Part shown: positions 56,940 through 64,000 of the stretch, one piece after another
How positions within the stretch are numbered: the stretch's first letter is position 1
How the letters are laid out: the number at the start of each line of letters is the position of its first letter
NCBI RefSeq assembly: GCF_010093535.1
Contig: NW_022985162.1
Span: 1,524,387 to 1,588,386, forward strand
DNA length: 64,000 bases
Origin: Lindgomyces ingoldianus
Lineage: Eukaryota; Ascomycota; Dothideomycetes; Pleosporales; Lindgomycetaceae
Direction of reading: 5' to 3'
Program-made: the position numbers and the translations under genes
Notes under the pieces: generated by a model
Told to the model about the DNA's origin: nothing
Databases searched by the model: none
What the model saw: only the letters and a program-made list of their open reading frames with translations

Positions 56940-59507
56940 TCACATTGACGCGCACGTAACCCATTCCCCAATCGTCATCACGCCCATCAGCTCAGTGGAT
57001 GCTACTACCGTCACCTCTGCGGCGCCGATAAGAATGATGATAAAGAGTCTTCCTAGTAAAGTGGGCACCAAGGCGAAAGAAAAGAGGGGAAGAACTAGAA
57101 TCAGTGGCAGCCCGATCGCTGCGGATTGGTGTGGCCCTACGCCACCAACGTTGCTTGCTGACCTCCTTCGCGAGATGGCAAGCAAGTCATCTTTGCGGTC
57201 GAGAAATCGAGTCTCAGAGAGCTCAATCGGAGCATGCTTCTCCATCCAAGTACGGTAGGCTTGGATCTCTTCCGCATTGGCAGCGTCCAAGTTCTTCACC
57301 GCACTGCTGAATGAAGAGAGTGCTTGATCTGTGCTTTAGTCAATATTTGTTAATTCGGTAGGACATCAGTTCATGGTCACTCACTGTATTGGCCCAGCTT
57401 TAAATAAATCCTGCCGAGGAGATCCGTCCTTCTGTAATGCAAGTCACCCCCATAGCGAGCCTCCGCACGCCTTGATGCCGGATATACATGACCCGTCTCG
57501 GTTCTGGGTGATATTTGCGCAATGCATTCGTCGAGATACCGGAGCTCCTCTTCCAATTCGGATATTTCGTCTTGAAGGTGGAGCAGCACGCGGTGGTTGA
57601 GATGCTCGAATTTGCGGTACATCGGGATCACTTTTCCTCCCCCAGTGGTCTCATTGTCATTCTTTGAAAGTTCAGTCAGTTTGTCAGCCAATAATTCGTA
57701 TCCCACGACCGTGGTCTTGGTTGAATCAGGCCCTGTTGGGTGTGGTTGGTAGTGGGGTGGTTGCGCATGAGGATGGTGGAATGGCGGTGGTTGAACCACA
57801 GTGCTGGGAGCAGCCATGGGATTGCGAGAGGCCATGGCATAACTATTATCAGCTACCGGTGGATAGGGCGCAGGCGGCACTTGCGGGGGCGAATAATAGC
57901 CTATGGCGGGTGGAGGCGGCGCAGGGGGAACCCAGCCAGCAGGATGGGGAGCTAGAGCAAAGAAATTGGCAGGCGAGGCACCAGAGTGAGAGTACGCATC
58001 GTACAGAGGCATTGCTGGATGTGGATTTGGTGAAGGGGCACCCGCAAATTGAAAGTCTCGTTGTGGTTGGGGGTTTTGGAGGACATGGTCCCTGAGCTCC
58101 TGTTCCTGATTCCTCAGACGCCGCGTGTGAGAGTCACTGTGGCGCGAGGAAGATGCTGAGGGAAGCCTAGGGGGCTCAGATCGCTCGAGGGCGTATTGGT
58201 GCGCGTGACGATCGTCTGCTTCCTCAACATCATATTCCACACCCTCATCACTGTCTCCCTCCTCCTCGTCATCGTCATCATCATCATCATCATCTTCTTC
58301 TTCTTCCTCTTCCTCTTCCTCTTCCTCATCCTGGTGATAAATAGCATGATGACTGATCGGAGGTAGGACAGACTGAGTACTATTCTCCTGGACAGATAAA
58401 TCTGAGTCGCTGCTTGACATGTCTTTGCATCGTGGCTCTTCTCGGTCCGACCTTCTGGTTGAAGCTGGTGAGGTGAGCGGAGATTCAGTAACACGGTCTT
58501 CAGCAATTGAGGATGCCCCGTCATTGTGTTCAATGCCATGAGACGAGGTAGAGGAGGAAGAGATGGACGTTGAAGATGACGACGACGTAGGCCTAGCTTG
58601 ACCATGTTTGCTGGTAAGAAAATGGTCAGACGTCGATCCATCATGTATGTATTGGAAAAAGGCTGGTGTTTGTGGTTCAGGGTCCATGGCTTGGGCTACT
58701 GTCTGTGCACGTTTTGTTTGAAGCCGTTTCCTCTCTTTAGTCTGTCTGCGCTTATTTATGTGTGTTTTGTCATACGATTTTTGCGTGATGGTTGAAGTGC
58801 TTCCCCCAGAACTGCTGGACTGGTTGGTGACTCCGGAGAGGACTGACAGGAGAGATGGGTTTGGTAAATTACCAAGGCTTTCAGCACGCCGTCGTAATGA
58901 GCCGTGCTTCTGGCGGATTAGTCGATGGACTACGGGTACATTTTCTGACGGGCGGCGAGGGCGGCGAACCGGGGCAGGATCATCAACTGAGCTGGATGTG
59001 GAGCTCCGCCGACTTTTCGCGGTCTTGCTCTCGTTCCCCTCAGGTATCCTGGTAAGTTTTGGGAGGAAGCCTCCGTTATCCTTTTCCTTGTCCGTATGCT
59101 CCAATTCCGTAGTTGACGACTTAGGTGAGGCTGAATTTCGGGGAGAGTTGCTTCCTGAAGCTTTCCGCTGGGTGGCCCGACTACCTCTGGCCTTTCGTGG
59201 CTCTGCTTTATCGGTCTCTACCCACGTCGTGGGTGAGGACTCCGGGAGGTCATTGGGGATGGATTTGGCACGCAATTGGCGTCTTCGAGGCACAGAGGCG
59301 GGAGATTGGATTGTGGTACTAGTGGTAAGGCTCTCAGGGCCGTCCGGCTTCTCCTCCGAGGTAGGGCTGCGGTGTCTTGAACGCCCTGGATGGCCCTCAA
59401 AGGAGGCTCTGCGGTCCGTCTGTGGTTAAACACAATGGATCAGTCGCTGGAAGGAGTGCAAGACCTTGAAGCTCAAGAGGTGAAGGTTTGCTTTTTCTAC
59501 CTACCAT
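56940..59507 (-). CDS. DUF6594-domain membrane protein
   Basis: Function unknown; the DUF6594 family is found in fungi and has C-terminal membrane spans. The model has three exons, 59507-59505, 59419-57385 and 57328-56940, for 808 residues. Exon 1 is only the start codon: ATG directly followed by GTAGGT, with a CCACAG acceptor 85 bases later. The long exon has no ATG before its first well-formed residues, so an upstream start is needed. The first 530 residues are Ser/Pro/Arg-rich with an Asp/Glu run. The domain proper starts near GGGKVIPMYRKFEHLNHRVL, continues LQDEISELEEELRYLDE and YRRTDLLGRIYLKLGQY, and after the second intron ALSSFSSAVKNLD and ETRFLDRKDDLLAI. Two hydrophobic spans end it (LPLILVLPLFSFALVP and LLGRLFIIILIGAAEVTVV). 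The final codons before the stop read into a GTGAGT donor, so a further exon is possible. Confidence 0.78.
58261..58330 (-). repeat. GAN-type codon microsatellite coding an Asp/Glu run
   Basis: An uninterrupted stretch of GAA, GAG and GAT-type codons on the minus strand encodes about 20 consecutive acidic residues in the disordered part of the DUF6594 protein. Likely to vary in length between strains without frameshift. Confidence 0.8.
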
Positions 59508-60595
59508 GCTACGTGTACATATGCGTAGGGCTGAGAAAGCGGGAACCGCGCTTTGCGTCAATGAATTTGGTACTGCCGCCGTGGGCTTGGAAGGAGTACG
59601 CAGATGCTCGTCGTGAACGCTGGGAGAATTTGGTCGGTGACGCAGAGTGCGATTGCGTGCATGCTGGAGGCGAGCGTGAACGATGAAGAGCTACGTTGTG
59701 CAAAAAGAGTGGGATTAAGGAGAGCAACTAAGGAAACAATCAGGGTTCAGCCTGCAACCTAAATGTGCTGTCGACGCCTCGCGCCATCGGAAGACCAGGT
59801 TGGAGGGAGATTACGACATGCAAGTCGAACATGGCAGCCTCAGATTCGAGGAAGAAGAGGAGAAGGAACATTCGTGGTGCAGAGGCGACGAAAGATATGG
59901 CATGAAGTGCAGCTCCACAGCCAGTCAGTCACCGCCTTGAGGATGCACGAAGGCGTGGTCGCGGATGCAGAAGAGAGATTGACCAGCCAATCACGTGCTA
60001 GTGAAGGCTTGACGACGATGCAAGCGAACTGGTGATGTCCGTTTCACACTTCCTCCACCATTCCATTCCCTTTCTGGAAAGCAGATCCAATATCAGATAG
60101 ATGGCGACGAAGAAGTCCATATCATTTTCCACATGAACACCCTCACGCCCGAAATCAGGCTATCACCACGGCCAATATCCCTCAGACCCATATGAGGCTC
60201 GGCAAAGAAGAGGTACTTTAGAGGAAATATCGGTCACGTTTCTCAACGAGCTGCAGCAGCTAACATATGCGGAATTTGGTGCTGATGTGTCCTCCCGTGT
60301 TGCCGTTCTCGCATCAAAAGGGGCAGCACAACATCTGTTTGTTCTTAACCACCTGCGAGTTTAGGATTCCCTGCAGATCCAGGTCTTCCAGGTTGGATAC
60401 CGTGTTTCAAGCACGTGGACAGTCGAGTATCAGAAACAAGATGAGTCACCTTAGCTATGATGCAGTGTTTGTCGATTGGTCCGCGTTCACGTCGGATCAG
60501 ATCTCCATTAGAAAATGACACACTTCCAAATTCAGATGAAACAAAATCACTTCATGACACCGAAGTCTAATACGTCTAAAATTCGCACCAACAAC
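59508..60595. other. Intergenic, no supportable gene
   Basis: About 1.1 kb between the DUF6594 start and the 3' end of the NADH dehydrogenase gene. Short frames only. Should hold the DUF6594 promoter and leader near 59.5-60 kb. Confidence 0.45.
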
Positions 60596-62478
60596 CTAGA
60601 AGCGACTGATGTCGCGACCGAATAGCCAATTAATGAACCTATTCAGTATTAGTCAGCACGATGCGAAGAGACCAAATACAACACACTTACCAATACATGG
60701 GAATCAGAATCTTGTTTCTAATGGACACACTCTTCGTGAGATAAGCACCTCTCCACAAAATCCAGGCAGCTCTTCCTGATATATTGCCTCCGCCACTGCC
60801 TTGGAATAGAGCGTTCCAGTTGCCAATATACGCCATCACGCCTAGGTTCTTCCAAGTGAAGCCAGACTGCTCGATGTCATCCCTGTTGAGCCGTTTTGCC
60901 AGCCACTCTGCCTTCTGCGAGGCCACCTGTGCCGTGGCTGGGTATGAAGTCCCTTCAAGAATGGCGCAGTCGCCGAGAGCGAAAACGTCCTCGAGAATAG
61001 CCTGAGGTTTATCCTCTCCAACTCCTTCAGCTTCAAGCTTTACCCGAAGACGGTCATCTGTAATAACAGAACCTGTTTTGGCGTCTTTCTGTACAACCCA
61101 TCCAGTTGGACCGGATTTATCCTGGGCTGATCCTGATTCCAGGAACTTGACGCCTGCTTCTGGAAGTTCGGGAATATCACGCAGAGCTTTTGCTACAAAG
61201 GGGTTCATCATTAAGCCAGTGCCTACCAGCTATATAAGTACGATCACGACGAATGACTATAGGGACGACTTACTCCATACGACCATTCCCACCCCAACTT
61301 CGCCTTGCTCCTTAATATTGAGGGTAAAGCAGGCGTTCTGGTCATCAACCTTGCTGGCGCTCCCCGCTGGTGGACCCTTACGCAGCTCGTTGACATGATG
61401 TTTCGTTTTGATGCTAATTCCTCCTCGGCGGAAGGCGTCCATTGCATAATCAGCGAGATTCGCGTCAAACATTGGAAGAACTTTGTCCGCAACATCGTAA
61501 ACCGTGATCTGATGGAATGGGATCAACTCAGGGTATATTCGGGCAAGATCCTCTTTGATGATATCGTACAGCTCAGCCGAAAACTCGATGCCGGTTGGTC
61601 CGCCTCCGACGATGGCAAAGTTGAGAAGAGTTCTACGCATCTCGTCCGATGTCGTAGGGAGAGCAGCAGCCTCGAAACATGCCAGTATCCGGTTTCTTAT
61701 CTTCCTTGCATCCCCCACATCTTTCAGGAAAAGGGCATTTTCTTTGACGCCCGGTATGCCGAAAGTCTGAGAGTAGCAGCCGACAGTTATGACCAGCTTG
61801 TCGTAGGCTAGATCGAATAGCCTTCCTTTCTTGGCTTCTGTTGCCTTCTCACGCTCTCTCTGGGAACCGGTCTTGCCAGCATGGCGATCCAATGTTGGTG
61901 ATAGTCCTTGAGTAGGATCATCGACCGCTTCCTCAATGGTCACCGTCTTGTTCTTGAAATCGACCCCATCCGCCCACCCTTGGAAGTAATTGACCTTCGA
62001 ACGCTTACTCCGGACTGGTTCAAGAGCCGTCCGAAATTCAAGGGTACCTACTGAAGTAGAAGCCAGCAATGGTGTGAAAGCGAAGTAGGATCTTGGAGAC
62101 ACAACAACAGCCTGATACTTCCTCGAATCCAGTTGGCGCGCAACTGTATATCCCGCCCATCCACTTCCTAGAATAACAACGCGTTCCCTGTCTGCCCGAA
62201 GCCGAATCAGCCTCAAAAACTGTTGAACAAGACTCATGGGTGAGCAGAAGGGGGATTTTCTCACCAACCCTCCCATGATCCAACTGCTTTATAGTAATAC
62301 TTCTCTGCTGCTGAACGCCTCCAGCGCACAGTCCAGCATGTGAAAAATGGGCTGTTAATGGAGGCCAGCGAGGCCGGTGGCTGCTCCGCGTGCTTGCCCT
62401 CGTGCTCCGAGACAGAAGCTCATGGATTCCCGAGGGCAGTTGTGGCAGATAAGATGTGCATCTAGTAGTTGCCTGCAT
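60596..62478 (-). CDS. Type II (alternative) NADH:ubiquinone oxidoreductase-like flavoprotein
   Basis: Single-subunit, rotenone-insensitive NADH dehydrogenase of the mitochondrial inner membrane that passes electrons to ubiquinone without pumping protons. Four exons give 576 residues: 62478-62269, 62219-61274, 61222-60691, 60638-60596. Introns 2 and 3 (51 and 52 bases) are clear; intron 1 (62268-62220, 49 bases, donor GTTGGT) is weaker. Exon 1 encodes an Arg/Ser-rich presequence ending QQQRSITIK, typical of mitochondrial import. FAD-binding VVILGSGWAGY is near residue 84, NADH-binding FAIVGGGPTGIEFSAEL near 271, and the second FAD motif ILEDVFALGDCA and the quinone-side ATAQVASQKAEWLA follow. 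The last exon ends WFINWLFGRDISRF, a membrane-anchoring helix typical of this family. If intron 1 is not used, an ATG at 62276 in the same exon gives a shorter N-terminus. Confidence 0.88.
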
Positions 62479-63213
62479 TATAGCTGCATACTAATGTGCA
62501 TATGTAACATGTGCAGGCTCAGCGGTGGCTGTCGGACTTTTATCTTGTGCGGCCATTGCGCAATTACTATTTTAGCATTTTTTATTGTAAACATTTTGCG
62601 GGTCCGAACGGACGCTGGAAGCACCTTGGAATGACGTAGAAAGCACGTGCGAGGGGGGAAGTGCGGATCAAGTCCGGCGAAGAGGAAGGGGGAATGGGTG
62701 AATCTTTCATGAGCACTTATTTTCTTCCTCTCGGGCTAAAGGCTGAGAGATCTTTGATGGGATTTTCACAATTGTTATGTTCGGGGTGCGAGCGAGTGCG
62801 GTTCGGATTTTTGGTGATAGTGAGTTTTGCTATTTTCCTCTAAAAGTGGTTGGCGAGCCTCGAAGCCTCGAAGCCTCAAACTTCACATGCGGAAACCCCC
62901 TCTCCCGCGTAACCGTGGGTCGGACGGAGGCTTTAGGTCTGTTGACATGTTTGACGGACGAGAATAAGATGAGTCTTGTGAAGAATTGTTTAGAGCGTGT
63001 TGCTGAAGTAAGCTTACCCTTCCGGCTTCTTTTCGTGAAAGCTCCGCATTAGGGGCTCTAGAAGAAGGTTGACTGTGCTCGTGACCATTTCAATTCACTC
63101 GTGATGGAATAATCGCAAGGCAAGCCCAAAACCCAATCTAATGTATCCAATTCCAGAACCTTGTTTCCGAGACCTTCCAATCTTTCATCCTGAACGCCGA
63201 GGACTTCCACAGC
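62479..63213. other. Intergenic, no supportable gene
   Basis: About 0.7 kb between the NADH dehydrogenase start and the 3' end of the arginase gene. No feature beyond the probable promoter of the dehydrogenase gene. Confidence 0.45.
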
Positions 63214-64000
63214 TTACAGAAGCGTATCGCCGAGCGCACAACGCACAATCGAGCAACCTGCTCGGACTGTGTCGCTTGCCCCTTGTTCATCAAGGCTCGG
63301 GTTGACTTCAACAAGATCCAGAGCGACCAAAGACCCCGTTTCCGCTACACACTCAGCAATGAAGTCACCTTCGCGCAGCGTCAGACCGCCTCGAACCGGC
63401 GTGCCAGTACTCGGCGCCCACATTGGATCCAGAGCGTCCACATCAAAGCTGAGATGAATTGGGGTATCGCTACCGATCCAGCCCAGCACCATGTCCATGA
63501 CTTTTCCGATGCCGTGCCTGCACGTTCTCAACATTAGTCCCTGCATGCACCGGCGGGAATCGGGAAGCGTTGGGGTGCCGTGCTTATGAACAGTACATAC
63601 CTATCGATATCGTGCATGGAGAACGCCTTGATTCCGTGCTCTTTGAGGATTTTCTTTTCGCCTTTATCAATGTCTCGAAGGCCGATGTAGACAAGTTTCT
63701 TAGTGCTAATGCGGTGATGCTCCTTCAACCACCCGAACATCTCTTCCTTCTCTTCTGTCGCTAATCCGGTCAAGAAAGCCACGGGCATCCCGTGAATGTT
63801 CCCACTCTCTGAAGTTTCTGGCGTGTTGATATCCGCATGCGCATCTACCCAGATGACTGCGAGATCTCTGCCCAGCCGCTCTCGAATGGCCCTCGCTGTC
63901 CCGGATATTGTCCCGATCGCAATCGAGTGGTCCCCACCCAGAGTTAGAACCAACTTCCCGTTCTTTGAGTGGTTATAGACTTGGTTGCTCACTTCCTTCG
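63214..64000 (-). CDS. Arginase, 5' part outside the window
   Basis: Manganese enzyme that cuts arginine to ornithine and urea, the first step of arginine use as nitrogen source. Two exons are visible, 64000-63601 (open to the right edge) and 63517-63214, giving the last 234 or so residues of an expected 320-330. The 83-base intron starts GTATGT, has a CTAAT branch and ends GCAG, joining HDIDR to HGIGKVMDMVLGW. Metal-ligand motifs are in place: LGGDHS, then VIWVDAHADINTPETS, and SFDVDALDP in the second exon; ALDLVEVNPSLDE is the usual late motif. The arginine-binding loop and the C-terminus are complete. The start and promoter lie beyond the edge, so regulation cannot be judged. Confidence 0.95.

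Noticed and set aside
58114..58644. 176-codon minus-strand frame with RKRKRK and MMMM runs
   Set aside because: Out-of-frame reading of the acidic codon repeat of the DUF6594 gene.
1..64000. Biosynthetic gene cluster, CRISPR array, or new defence or transposon system
   Set aside because: Genes are unrelated housekeeping functions. No backbone enzymes, repeat-spacer arrays, terminal repeats with transposase, or unusual gene groupings were seen.

Overview
This window is nuclear DNA of a filamentous ascomycete fungus (Pezizomycotina). The genes are split by short introns of about 45-160 bases (two reach 229 and 241), with GT...AG ends and CTRAY-like branch sites. Several families are fungal or typical of the group: a Pac2-type WOPR regulator, an RCR protein, a DUF6594 protein, a RasGAP of the Gap1/GapA type, a cytochrome-b5-fused delta-8 sphingolipid desaturase and an alternative NADH dehydrogenase. 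The class cannot be fixed by eye; Leotiomycetes is only a guess. I found no tRNA, rRNA, CRISPR array, intact transposon or secondary-metabolite cluster.

Layout. 1-7.2 kb, minus strand: the N-terminal 300 residues of an unknown disordered protein, an alpha/beta hydrolase and the delta-8 sphingolipid desaturase. 7.9-14.6 kb, plus strand: a phosphoglucomutase/phosphoribomutase of the PGM2 type and a large unknown protein with a Cys/His motif and an acidic tail. 14.6-22.4 kb: almost 8 kb without a supportable gene, ending at the WOPR regulator (22.4-23.8 kb). 25.1-27.3 kb: an MFS permease of the allantoate (Dal5) family with nine exons, one of only 14 bases. 29.6-30.2 kb: an RCR-family membrane protein. 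32.6-38.0 kb: the small GTPase Arl8 and the RNA polymerase I subunit RPA135, head to head. 39.6-42.7 kb: BFR1 and uroporphyrinogen-III synthase (HEM4), also head to head. 43.1-44.5 kb: a decayed gene copy. 45.6-46.9 kb: a Sas2-like MYST acetyltransferase. 48.8-54.6 kb, minus strand: kinetochore Mis14/Nsl1, a small unknown four-exon gene and a RasGAP. 56.9-64.0 kb, minus strand: a DUF6594 membrane protein, an alternative NADH dehydrogenase and the C-terminal part of arginase.

The genes are mainly housekeeping (rRNA transcription, heme, sugar phosphate, arginine, respiration, chromatin, kinetochore, lysosome/vacuole traffic, Ras signalling). They do not form one pathway. The only shared arrangement is close divergent gene pairs, which may share promoters. 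I did not find a convincing new biological system. The points most worth a second look are gene-structure oddities (a start codon cut off from the rest of its reading frame by an intron, a 14-base exon, an optional mitochondrial presequence), a multiply disabled pseudogene, the long control region of the WOPR gene and two conserved-looking proteins of unknown function. All exon borders were read by eye from splice signals and reading frame and have not been checked against transcripts.
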